DNA from: Maribacter thermophilus | Lineage (GTDB): Bacteria > Bacteroidota > Bacteroidia > Flavobacteriales > Flavobacteriaceae | Reading direction: 5' to 3' | Assembly: GCF_001020565.1 (NCBI RefSeq) | Contig: NZ_LDAS01000001.1 | Coordinates: 844,402 to 908,401, forward strand | DNA length: 64,000 nt | Shown: positions 53,857-61,288 of the stretch, piece after piece | Layout: every line of letters begins with the position of its first letter | Numbering within the stretch: position 1 is the first letter of the stretch | Notes under the pieces: generated by a model | Database searches by the model: none | What the model saw: the letters and a program-made list of their open reading frames with translations, nothing else | What the model was told of the DNA's origin: nothing | Made by a program: the position numbers and the translations under genes

Positions 53857-54597
53857 ATGACAAAGTCCCTACTTTTACTGGCAACCATCATCACTTTTCT
53901 TTCTTGTAATACGGACGATGATGCCACTCCTGAAAGCACCTTTTTAGACGGGGATTTGGAGATTCGTTCCCAAGCGGATTTGGATGACCCCAACATACAG
54001 AATTACAAAACAATAGGCGGTAATCTGGTCGTTCATTATACGGAAAATGTTAAAGATTTAAGCGCATTGGCCCATCTGGAAGAAGTACAGGGCAGCATCA
54101 TTATCAGTTATAACGATATGTTGACTTCCCTTGAGGGGTTGGAGCGTATTGCAAGCCTAAAGAATTTGCAAATAAGCAATAACCCCGAGTTGATCTCTTT
54201 AAACGGACTTGAAAATTTAACCGAACTTTCGGAAGCCCTAAACATCAACGACAACCCCAGTCTTAATGACCTATCAGGTCTGTTAAATCTAGAAACGGTG
54301 GGTGTACAACTGTCTGTAATGAACAACCCTGCGCTTGGGCATTTAGAGGGATTCAACAGCTTAAATAAAGTCCAAGAGCTCTTACTGACGAACAATAACA
54401 GCCTAACGGATATTAGTGCCCTTGAAGGCCTTTCCCATAGTTCTGAAATCAAAATATATCTCAATTCCAATTTAAGCGACTTTTGTGCCTTGGACAATTG
54501 CCTTACCGAAAATGTCGAAACCATCAGTTTTATTACCCAAGGGAACGCATACAATCCCACCCTACAGGATATAATCGATGGTAACTGCACTAATTAA
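53857..54597 (+). CDS. Leucine-rich-repeat lipoprotein
   Basis: 246 residues from ATG 53857. Lipobox FLSC, an acidic linker, then internalin-like or receptor-L-domain-like repeats: YKTIGGNLVVHYTENVKDLS, LTSLEGLERIASLKNLQISN and NPSLNDLSGLLNLETVGVQL. A Cys-containing cap (LSDFCALDNC) ends the solenoid. It is probably surface or periplasmic with a protein or glycan partner. It is the first gene of operon 2 and has the best palindrome promoter. Confidence 0.8.
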   Translation: MTKSLLLLATIITFLSCNTDDDATPESTFLDGDLEIRSQADLDDPNIQNYKTIGGNLVVHYTENVKDLSALAHLEEVQGSIIISYNDMLTSLEGLERIASLKNLQISNNPELISLNGLENLTELSEALNINDNPSLNDLSGLLNLETVGVQLSVMNNPALGHLEGFNSLNKVQELLLTNNNSLTDISALEGLSHSSEIKIYLNSNLSDFCALDNCLTENVETISFITQGNAYNPTLQDIIDGNCTN

Positions 54598-54629
54598 ACG
54601 AATCGAAAAGTGTATACCGGATACTACCG

Positions 54630-55337
54630 ATGACAAGAAAGAGCCTTATAAAACTATCGGAGGAGATTCCCAACTTCCCCACACTCAGGTTAATTGAAGA
54701 GTACAAATACAGCAATAGCCCTCAAGGAAAAAAGGAGCAAGAAGATATGCTCGGTGAATTGAAGGGCTTGCTTTCCGAGGCGTACCTAGAAACAATGCCC
54801 ACAAGTGAGCAAGCGTTTCAAGTGCCCGAACCCACGGCACTATATTACGATCACGATCTGGTTTTAGAGCAACTGGACCTGTCTTCTATTTCGGAAAACA
54901 GCATGGTGGTCAAGGGTAACCTTAGCGTAGACCATTTGATCATAGATGCAGAAATAGATATCAACACTTCCTTGGTCGTAATGGGAAACCTAGAGGCGGA
55001 AAATTTCATTTGTTCCGGTAGCGACATTTATGTGGCCAAAACCATTCACGTAGCCAATAGCTTTATAGCGCACTACAATCACGGGCGCATAAGGGCCCAA
55101 AAACTATTCGCCCATTTGTTACTTACCCATGATTATTGGGGATTTGAAATACCCGAATATAAAGCGAACAAAAACTGCCATTGGCAAGACCAAAAGGCCT
55201 TTCCCTATTCGGAGGTCATTCAACCCGAATTGATAGAAAGCATGACGGATAATGAGGGCAAAGTGCAACAATGGCCAAACTTTGAAAAAATTTGTGCCTA
55301 TATAGAGACGGGAAAAACTATTTTGAACAATACCTAA
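54630..55337 (+). CDS. Cytoplasmic beta-helix (bactofilin-like) protein
   Basis: 235 residues, no signal. The middle third is a right-handed beta-helix pattern: ENSMVVKGNLSVDHLIIDAE, then VVMGNLEAENFICSGSDIYV and HVANSFIAHYNHGRIRAQKL. This resembles polymer-forming cytoskeletal or similar uncharacterised beta-helix proteins, flanked by helical ends. Exact family unknown. It follows the LRR lipoprotein by 32 nt in the same operon. Confidence 0.65.
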   Translation: MTRKSLIKLSEEIPNFPTLRLIEEYKYSNSPQGKKEQEDMLGELKGLLSEAYLETMPTSEQAFQVPEPTALYYDHDLVLEQLDLSSISENSMVVKGNLSVDHLIIDAEIDINTSLVVMGNLEAENFICSGSDIYVAKTIHVANSFIAHYNHGRIRAQKLFAHLLLTHDYWGFEIPEYKANKNCHWQDQKAFPYSEVIQPELIESMTDNEGKVQQWPNFEKICAYIETGKTILNNT

Positions 55338-55505
55338 AAAGAAACGCTAAAACACAGCGCTGGCTGAAAACTTGTGCTACTAACTTCCATAAAAATTGAT
55401 GATTGTATAGAGACCGGGAAACAAAAAACTATTTACAAAGCCGCTTTCAACGGTATTAAGTAGTATAACCCTCTTTTTCTTTTACAACAACCACTTCAAC
55501 GAAAT

Positions 55506-55550
55506 CCCTGTTTTTGGGGATAAATACCATCTTGTCCGCTCATAATTTTG
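55506..55550 (+). promoter_or_regulatory. CCCTG-palindrome promoter 3
   Basis: CCCTGTTTTTGGGG (55506-55519), 23 nt, then TAATTTTG (55543-55550). Downstream, a 14-codon frame (55576-55620, MRTFSEIKNGFTKN) ends 6 nt before the ATG at 55627 and could be a leader peptide. Confidence 0.75.
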
Positions 55551-55626
55551 GCTCTTCACAATTCAAATTAATGACATGAGAACTTTTTCAGAAATTAAAA
55601 ATGGCTTCACCAAAAACTAGAATACC

Positions 55627-55923
55627 ATGACAATTAAAAAAATTCCAATAGGCATGTACATCGGCTTTCTGGTGCACTGTGGCATAGTGGCTTCTTTTGC
55701 GCTAGACAACGACCCCATGCGCAGAAGCGTGGGCCTTTTTTGCACAATTCCCTTGGCACTGAACCTTATAGGCTTCATGTTGGCCCTGCTTACAAGTAAA
55801 ACAGCAATAGGCGCCAAGTTATTTAAATACACCTCTTTTCTATTTATCCCCGCCGGAGTAATCGGAATTTTGGCATCCAATAAACTTATTGAACAAACCA
55901 CAAATTATAATGAAAGTATATAA
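55627..55923 (+). CDS. Small three-helix membrane protein, cassette copy A gene 1
   Basis: 98 residues, three membrane helices (MYIGFLVHCGIVASFAL; VGLFCTIPLALNLIGFMLAL; FKYTSFLFIPAGVIGILA). It is similar in length, topology and several positions (IGFMLALLTS-T-GA, YTSFLFIPAGVIGI) to the protein at 59776. The final codons overlap the next gene by 14 nt. No family is recognised. Confidence 0.7.
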   Translation: MTIKKIPIGMYIGFLVHCGIVASFALDNDPMRRSVGLFCTIPLALNLIGFMLALLTSKTAIGAKLFKYTSFLFIPAGVIGILASNKLIEQTTNYNESI

Positions 55924-56311
55924 ACTTAACCCGAACACCAACAAAATCATACTTGTTGCCATTGTAGTCGTTATAGGCATCTCGTTTATGTTTTATAAAA
56001 AGACCGGAAGCATCAACCCTATACTGATTCCGCCACTTCTGGTTTTAATCTTCAGATATTTTTGGCAACAGAACCATAAGGCCTTGATTCTGGACGAAGA
56101 TCATTTAGAATTTAGCCTGAGCCCCATACAGGCCAAGCGTATGGTGCGGTATAGCGATTTAAAGGATACCTATTTTACGGAAAAGGGCAAAAAATTTGTT
56201 TTTACTACGAAAACCTCTAAAACAATCAAGCTTCCCCTTAAGGAATTCCATAAAAACGACAGACGCGCCATCAAGGAAGAGCTATTAAAAGCTACTTCCC
56301 AAAAAGCATGA
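55910..56311 (+). CDS. Two-helix membrane protein, cassette copy A gene 2
   Basis: 133 residues from ATG 55910, which overlaps the previous gene by 14 nt. Two membrane helices near the N-terminus (residues about 12-50) and a cytoplasmic domain. LILDEDHLEFSLSPIQAKRM, VRYSDLKDTYF and KTIKLPLKEF match the protein at 59382 (LTFDTHHLEFKFTPLQSKRF, KKVKLPVGGI). The fold is PH-like or DUF304-like by appearance, which is inference only. Confidence 0.7.
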   Translation: MKVYKLNPNTNKIILVAIVVVIGISFMFYKKTGSINPILIPPLLVLIFRYFWQQNHKALILDEDHLEFSLSPIQAKRMVRYSDLKDTYFTEKGKKFVFTTKTSKTIKLPLKEFHKNDRRAIKEELLKATSQKA

Positions 56312-56377
56312 AACCAGGCTTCTTATAAAAAAAGGTGCTCTGGCACCCTAATTAATGAACGAATAAAACACCTACAC

Positions 56378-57082
56378 ATGAAGACTACAACCTTTTTGCT
56401 CCTTTTAATAACAACTATTTCTTTTATTTCGTGCAATACAAAAAAACCTTTGGAATGGGACGATGATGTGGCCCAACTTACCAATAAAAACTTAAAAGCG
56501 TGGTTGCGAAAAGCGCCTTTTGATAACGAGTGGATTATTGATAACGATGACGATGCCTATGTTTTTACCAATCTAGACCAAGTTTTTCCCTTTATGGGAA
56601 AATTTAAGGGTTTTGAAAAAACAAACAAAGAAAACCCTCCTGTGTACGATGAGCAATCTGTAATATTCAAAGATTCCGTTTGGGGAGAATCCTTTATGTA
56701 CGGCATGCTATTGTACCAACCCCAGGAATTGTTCTTAAAAGATTATTATAGGGAGAGCGGCAATGTAATTTTCTCCGGTGCTGACGCCTTAAACGAAACC
56801 TATAGGGCCTCCTTATATGAAACCTATCTATATGAGGAAAACGACCAATACAAAGCGGTGGTTTACTGGGTAAACTCCAACCACACCATGTACCTCTTTG
56901 GGTTTTACCAACAAGGGCAATTGGTATTCGAGACCGGATTTCCTTGCCCTAAGGACAATCAAATGGAAGGTCTCGAAAAGCTAAAACAAATCAATACCGC
57001 TTTAGGCCTCAATATCAAAGCATGGGAAAATGCTACTATTAACGACCTACAAATTAATCGCTACCCAAAGAGTTTTAAATAA
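56378..57082 (+). CDS. Uncharacterised lipoprotein
   Basis: 234 residues: lipobox SFISC, then a Trp/Tyr-rich globular domain (WDDDVAQLTNKNLKAWLRKA; YQQGQLVFETGFPCP). No family recognised. It lies 66 nt after the cassette and is probably the last gene of operon 3. Confidence 0.65.
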   Translation: MKTTTFLLLLITTISFISCNTKKPLEWDDDVAQLTNKNLKAWLRKAPFDNEWIIDNDDDAYVFTNLDQVFPFMGKFKGFEKTNKENPPVYDEQSVIFKDSVWGESFMYGMLLYQPQELFLKDYYRESGNVIFSGADALNETYRASLYETYLYEENDQYKAVVYWVNSNHTMYLFGFYQQGQLVFETGFPCPKDNQMEGLEKLKQINTALGLNIKAWENATINDLQINRYPKSFK

Positions 57083-57482
57083 GCTTTTATATTAAATAGT
57101 TATGAATGAATTACAAAAGTTATATAAAGAGTACTCTAATAGAGAACTAATAACCATACTTCACGAAAAACCCAAATACACTCCAAAAGCTATTAAAACA
57201 GCTGTGTCAGAATAGATAACAGACATTTAACGCAGTTAGAAATTGATACAGAAAAAATGACATTATCTAGCAAGAAAAAAATCGTAAACAACAAATTCAA
57301 AAAGCAAGAGCTCGTAGAAAACAAATACAATCGTTTCTAAACCCTGTTAATCCACCCAAAAATTATAGCTTTTGTGACGATTAGTTTATGTCTATTTTCT
57401 TTGTATTCATTTTATAATGAAGTTGGCTATTATATTATTTCACTTCATTGGCAACTTTGTACTCTATATCAAACAGTGCTGA
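57083..57482. other. Gap between convergent operons
   Basis: The interval is filled mainly by the broken gene at 57102. No clear hairpin terminator was found for either flanking operon, and base composition becomes notably AT-rich from here to about 62.5 kb. Confidence 0.4.
57102..57340 (+). pseudogene. Broken small membrane-protein gene
   Basis: The frame starts MNELQKLYKEYSNRELITIL and stops at 57213 (TAG). Shifting the frame at 57215 continues it (DNRHLTQLEIDTEK to VENKYNRF) up to a second stop, TAA at 57338. Beyond this, the same frame encodes a hydrophobic stretch (IIAFVTISLCLFSLYSFY) up to about 57505, overlapping the convergent gene. The pattern is a charged helix followed by membrane segments, inactivated by a frameshift and a nonsense change. 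Confidence 0.55.
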
Positions 57483-58592
57483 TTATACTTCTTCACTCGT
57501 ATTTTGGATTGTAGCTAAAAATTTTGAATAGAAATAAGCCATGGCTTCATCTTCAGGAAAAACATATAATAAAAATTGCTCTCCTTTCTTATTGGTATAC
57601 AAATTAATAGAAACGTGAACGTAATCACTTTGTGCTGTTAAATAGATAGGTTCTAAAGCCAAAACCAAGGCATTTTTATCTCTATTCAACAACAACACCT
57701 TATATTCTCTAGTTGTATAATAATCAATAGCTTCAATCTCTTTTGAAAGTAATCGGGTTATCTCTTTTTCAGAGCTTGTTGTATTGAAAATTGTTAGCAA
57801 AGGGCTTTTGTCTTGAACCTTGATTATTCCTACATAAGGAAGGATCTTGCCATAAGGACTTTCATCAGCAGTATTTAAAGCTATGGTATCAGCAACTTTT
57901 ATTATTTGTGAGGCTACATCTTTATATGCCTGACGTTGCTTACCTGTTAGGTTGTTTTTAAATGTTTTCCAGGATACCGTATCTAATTTTATCTTAGGTC
58001 TTTCTTCTACCAGTGTTTTAGCAACTTGTAAATCGTACATTGCTTGTGACAACAATGGTGAATCACCTTTTTCGTCAATATATACACTATTTCCCTGACT
58101 AACATTGGTACTTTCAAAAATAATGTGAACCCTTTCTTTTTCTATATAATGAAAAAAGACCGTTGTATAGACCATATATCTATCATAAAAAATGATACTT
58201 TCCGCATCTTGATATACTATATGTTTTATTTGGGATGAATATTTTTTCAATATTTTATCCATTGAAACTACATCGGCTTGACTGTTTTCAATTAAATAAA
58301 CACGTCCACCAAAACCGTTAAAGTTTGTTAGGTTTGATTCTAATTTAAAAATTTCAGAAGGCGTGATGTTTGTTCTTAACTCTTCTTTAAACTGAGCAGT
58401 TACATTTTCAATATTGTAATGAAAAGGGATGTTTAATTCCAATCCCGTAGCATGTTCCTTTTTAGTTACCGTATTGGGAAATTTATGTGTTGCTTCCTTA
58501 TATAATTTTGAATACTCATCAACAGGGACTGTCTTTTTACATCCCACAAGAGTTAAAACTAAAAATAGACAACTTAAGGAAAATGATTTCAT
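57483..58592 (-). CDS. Uncharacterised lipoprotein, last gene of operon 4
   Basis: 369 residues. Lipobox LTLVGC, then an alpha/beta protein without recognisable motifs; residues 230-369 have alternating strands (EYKVLLLNRDKNALVLALEP). No family recognised. Its start is 12 nt after the stop of the preceding gene in the operon. Confidence 0.65.
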   Translation of the reverse strand: MKSFSLSCLFLVLTLVGCKKTVPVDEYSKLYKEATHKFPNTVTKKEHATGLELNIPFHYNIENVTAQFKEELRTNITPSEIFKLESNLTNFNGFGGRVYLIENSQADVVSMDKILKKYSSQIKHIVYQDAESIIFYDRYMVYTTVFFHYIEKERVHIIFESTNVSQGNSVYIDEKGDSPLLSQAMYDLQVAKTLVEERPKIKLDTVSWKTFKNNLTGKQRQAYKDVASQIIKVADTIALNTADESPYGKILPYVGIIKVQDKSPLLTIFNTTSSEKEITRLLSKEIEAIDYYTTREYKVLLLNRDKNALVLALEPIYLTAQSDYVHVSINLYTNKKGEQFLLYVFPEDEAMAYFYSKFLATIQNTSEEV

Positions 58593-58604
58593 AACTGTTT
58601 TACA

Positions 58605-59372
58605 TTATTTTTGCGTTAAGGGAGCTTCTTCTTTGCCCAATGATGTAAATTCTTTTTTTACATTGTCGTATTTGTATAGATGTATTCCCTTTATTTCTCC
58701 ATCTTTATGAATAGGGGTTGTAAGTATCTTATCTTCTTTATTGAAGATTATTTTAAAATAAGGTTTGGTATCAATTTCAGGAGGAAATTGAGGGTAAAAC
58801 GTTTCCAATTTTTCAGAAAAAACCATGTTGGTATTTGAATTAAAACTACCTGATATTAGATTAACCGTAAAAGCATGCACATCTTCTGGATTGGTCCAAA
58901 ACCCAAAACGGGTACAGCTAAATAAATATGTATCGTCACTTAAATTGTAAATAGCATCAATTTGTATTCTTACCTCACCTTCTAATTTTAATTGTACTAC
59001 ATAATCTGAAAAAAGAAACAACTGTTTTTTGTTCTTCGAATATTGAACAATCTTTATTTCGGGTAGGTTGCGTGGGTAGGCCGTAACTACCCGTACATTA
59101 CTATCTTTAGAAACTACCGTTTTAATACTTGGTGTCTTAGTTGTGTAGTCTGCTTTTATTTCTATACTATGAGAAGTGTTTGTATGAAGAAAGATACTAT
59201 CTAAAAGACTTTTAGATTTTCTCACTTGATGTGCAGTATAGTTTTCTTTATAATGCTTTTTAAAAATTTTTTCTGTAAGTTCTTCCAAATCGTGTTTACC
59301 AATTTCATTGATTTGTGCTTGTGACACTGAAAAAAAGCACATTACAATGGATACTAAAAATAATTTTTTCAT
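58605..59372 (-). CDS. Uncharacterised exported protein
   Basis: 255 residues with a signal peptide (MKKLFLVSIVMCFFSVSQAQ). The rest is beta-rich (RVVTAYPRNLPEIKIVQYSK; YLFSCTRFGFWTNPEDVHAF). No family recognised. It sits 9 nt after the cassette gene at 59382, so it is co-transcribed and co-regulated with it. Confidence 0.65.
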   Translation of the reverse strand: MKKLFLVSIVMCFFSVSQAQINEIGKHDLEELTEKIFKKHYKENYTAHQVRKSKSLLDSIFLHTNTSHSIEIKADYTTKTPSIKTVVSKDSNVRVVTAYPRNLPEIKIVQYSKNKKQLFLFSDYVVQLKLEGEVRIQIDAIYNLSDDTYLFSCTRFGFWTNPEDVHAFTVNLISGSFNSNTNMVFSEKLETFYPQFPPEIDTKPYFKIIFNKEDKILTTPIHKDGEIKGIHLYKYDNVKKEFTSLGKEEAPLTQK

Positions 59373-59381
59373 AGATTTTTT

Positions 59382-59789
59382 TTAAACGGCTATATTATTT
59401 TGCTGCACTTGTTTTTTTAAAAAGGAGATAATTTCTTCTGCATCTTGATCTTCTATGCCACCTACAGGAAGCTTCACTTTTTTCTTTTCAGTAATAAGAA
59501 GTACTACTTTTTTTTTGGAGTTATATTTAAGGTCTATTATCGTTTTATATTTTACGAACCTTTTACTTTGAAGTGGGGTAAATTTAAATTCTAGGTGGTG
59601 TGTATCAAAAGTAAGAACATCATTTTTTTTATGCCAGTAATATAAAAAAATCAATAGTATAAATAAAGGTACAATAGGCAATAATGTGTAGCCTGTAGCT
59701 ATAAAAAACATCAATAAAATGACTCCTATAACAATAATAGCTACCATAGAGTTTTTTTGCAATTTTTCTTTGATCTTATAGGTTTTCAT
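59382..59789 (-). CDS. Two-helix membrane protein, cassette copy B gene 2
   Basis: 135 residues. Two membrane helices (residues 15-50), then HHLEFKFTPLQSKRFVKYKT and a KLPVGGIEDQDAEEIISFLK tail. It is the counterpart of 55910. Its ATG overlaps the upstream gene by 14 nt, exactly as in copy A. Confidence 0.7.
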   Translation of the reverse strand: MKTYKIKEKLQKNSMVAIIVIGVILLMFFIATGYTLLPIVPLFILLIFLYYWHKKNDVLTFDTHHLEFKFTPLQSKRFVKYKTIIDLKYNSKKKVVLLITEKKKVKLPVGGIEDQDAEEIISFLKKQVQQNNIAV

Positions 59790-60084
59790 TGGTAATTGAT
59801 TTTTTGTTTATATCGTCCAATATTTTTTTTGCTCCTGCTACCCCAATTAACCCTATTGGCACAAAAACGTAGCTTGAGTACATAAAAACATTGGCTCCTA
59901 ACTTAGAATTACTGGTAAATTGCAGTATACAAAAGCCAATACAATTTATAGAGACAGGAATTAAAATAAATATTGCTAAAAATTTTATTGCACCTTCATC
60001 GTTACTTCCTTCAATACCAATAATAAGTAATAAAACAAGGTGGATTGCCAAAGCAACATAAATTAATGTGTTTAGTTTCTTCAT
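59776..60084 (-). CDS. Small three-helix membrane protein, cassette copy B gene 1
   Basis: 102 residues with three membrane helices (LIYVALAIHLVLLLIIGIEG; FLAIFILIPVSINCIGFCIL; MYSSYVFVPIGLIGVAGAKK). It is the counterpart of 55627. It is the first gene of operon 4, with the -7 box 26 nt upstream of the ATG. Confidence 0.7.
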   Translation of the reverse strand: MKKLNTLIYVALAIHLVLLLIIGIEGSNDEGAIKFLAIFILIPVSINCIGFCILQFTSNSKLGANVFMYSSYVFVPIGLIGVAGAKKILDDINKKSITNENL

Positions 60085-60109
60085 TAGATGTAGGTTTGTG
60101 TTATTAGCA

Positions 60110-60154
60110 CAAACTTCTAAATATTAAAGAGAGGGGCACTCCCTGTTTTCAGGG
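60110..60154 (-). promoter_or_regulatory. CCCTG-palindrome promoter 4
   Basis: On the minus strand CCCTGAAAACAGGG (60154-60141), 23 nt, then GAAGTTTG (60117-60110) as a weak -7 box. The plus side has no matching box at 23 nt. Confidence 0.75.
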
Positions 60155-60234
60155 GTTTTAGTTTTCGTTTCTTTATTAATTTTAATGTAATTCGCCCTAT
60201 ATCAGGAATTATATATTTTTTTGCTAAACCAGAA

Positions 60235-60375
60235 ATGGAATTAATTGACTTATCTATGTTTACTAGAAGCTATTGGCTAGAGAATATCAATGCCATTATA
60301 AACTTCTTTGAAGTTCAATTAATAGTAATTGTTTTTACTCTTATTACAAAAAAAAAGCGTACAGACGTTTTATAA
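60235..60375 (+). CDS. Possible 46-residue membrane peptide
   Basis: MELIDLSMFTRSYWLENINA, then the helix IINFFEVQLIVIVFTLIT and a basic tail (KKKRTDVL). The order acidic, membrane, basic is plausible for a small membrane protein. There is no homology evidence, and the region is AT-rich. Confidence 0.3.
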   Translation: MELIDLSMFTRSYWLENINAIINFFEVQLIVIVFTLITKKKRTDVL

Positions 60376-60449
60376 ATTATACCATATATTGTTTGACTTT
60401 CACACGTCTCTTTATTTTTGGTAGATAATCTAATATTGACATCATTCTT

Positions 60450-61244
60450 TTAGTAATGATATTCATAGTCGTCTACCCATTCTGACGGATAATGATCATA
60501 CAAGTCCTTTAAAAGTTGTTTATTGGCTTTGGTAGTATCAAAATCTTTATAAAAACTTCCAAGAAGCCAAACAATCTCGCGATCTAAAGCTGTAGTATGA
60601 TACTTTAAAAGCGCTTGTTTTGATGACATTGAAGTATCGGCTAATAATAACACCAATACTCCCGCGGTATTAAAATCAAAATTATTAAAAAAAGAAGTCA
60701 TTTTTTGCGCTCTTTTTAAGAGTAGTGAATCTTTTAAGTATAATTCAGGTTTTAACTTTTTTCTCAAACTAGGGTAACTTATGTACGAATTAATTTTTCT
60801 AAAAAATTTAAAAGCATTCAAATACTCGGTGTGGCTTGTATCATATAATTTAGCCAAATCATTACTATTCATAACCCCAAATAGAAGAAATATAGCACTA
60901 GGGTCTGATGAACTTATAGGATACCCTTTTCCTAATAAATGTAAGCCCTTCTCAACCCCTTTTAATAAAAAAGGATAATTGCTTTCTTTCACTTTTATAA
61001 ATTTATTTAATCTAGTTAAATGAAAGTAAGCCTCAATCATTATTTCGGCCTCCATGCCTTTTAAAGTCTTTGATAACACATCTTTAATTTCATAATGCCA
61101 CATCGGGTAAAAATGACCTTGAAATTGATATTTAAGAGCTTCATTCTCACTTTCTATAAAATAGTTAATTATCTCTTCATAAGTTAGTTTACCAATTATA
61201 CTATATTTTTTATCGTGTATTCGCTTTATTTTATCGGTGCTCAT
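60450..61244 (-). CDS. Uncharacterised cytoplasmic protein, operon 5
   Basis: 264 residues from ATG 61244. Helical, Lys- and Leu-rich (LLKGVEKGLHLLGKGYPISS; FFNNFDFNTAGVLVLLLADT). No signal, no family recognised. It starts 44 nt after the IgaA-like gene and is probably its operon partner. Confidence 0.65.
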   Translation of the reverse strand: MSTDKIKRIHDKKYSIIGKLTYEEIINYFIESENEALKYQFQGHFYPMWHYEIKDVLSKTLKGMEAEIMIEAYFHLTRLNKFIKVKESNYPFLLKGVEKGLHLLGKGYPISSSDPSAIFLLFGVMNSNDLAKLYDTSHTEYLNAFKFFRKINSYISYPSLRKKLKPELYLKDSLLLKRAQKMTSFFNNFDFNTAGVLVLLLADTSMSSKQALLKYHTTALDREIVWLLGSFYKDFDTTKANKQLLKDLYDHYPSEWVDDYEYHY

Positions 61245-61288
61245 AATATTCAATTAGAGTTAAAAAATTTAATAGGTTTAGACTGGTT

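Larger units (their letters stand above)
60085..60449. other. Gap between operons 4 and 5
   Basis: Holds promoter 4 and a small plus-strand ORF (60235-60375), both listed separately. No hairpin terminator is evident for the minus-strand operon that ends at 60450. Confidence 0.4.
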
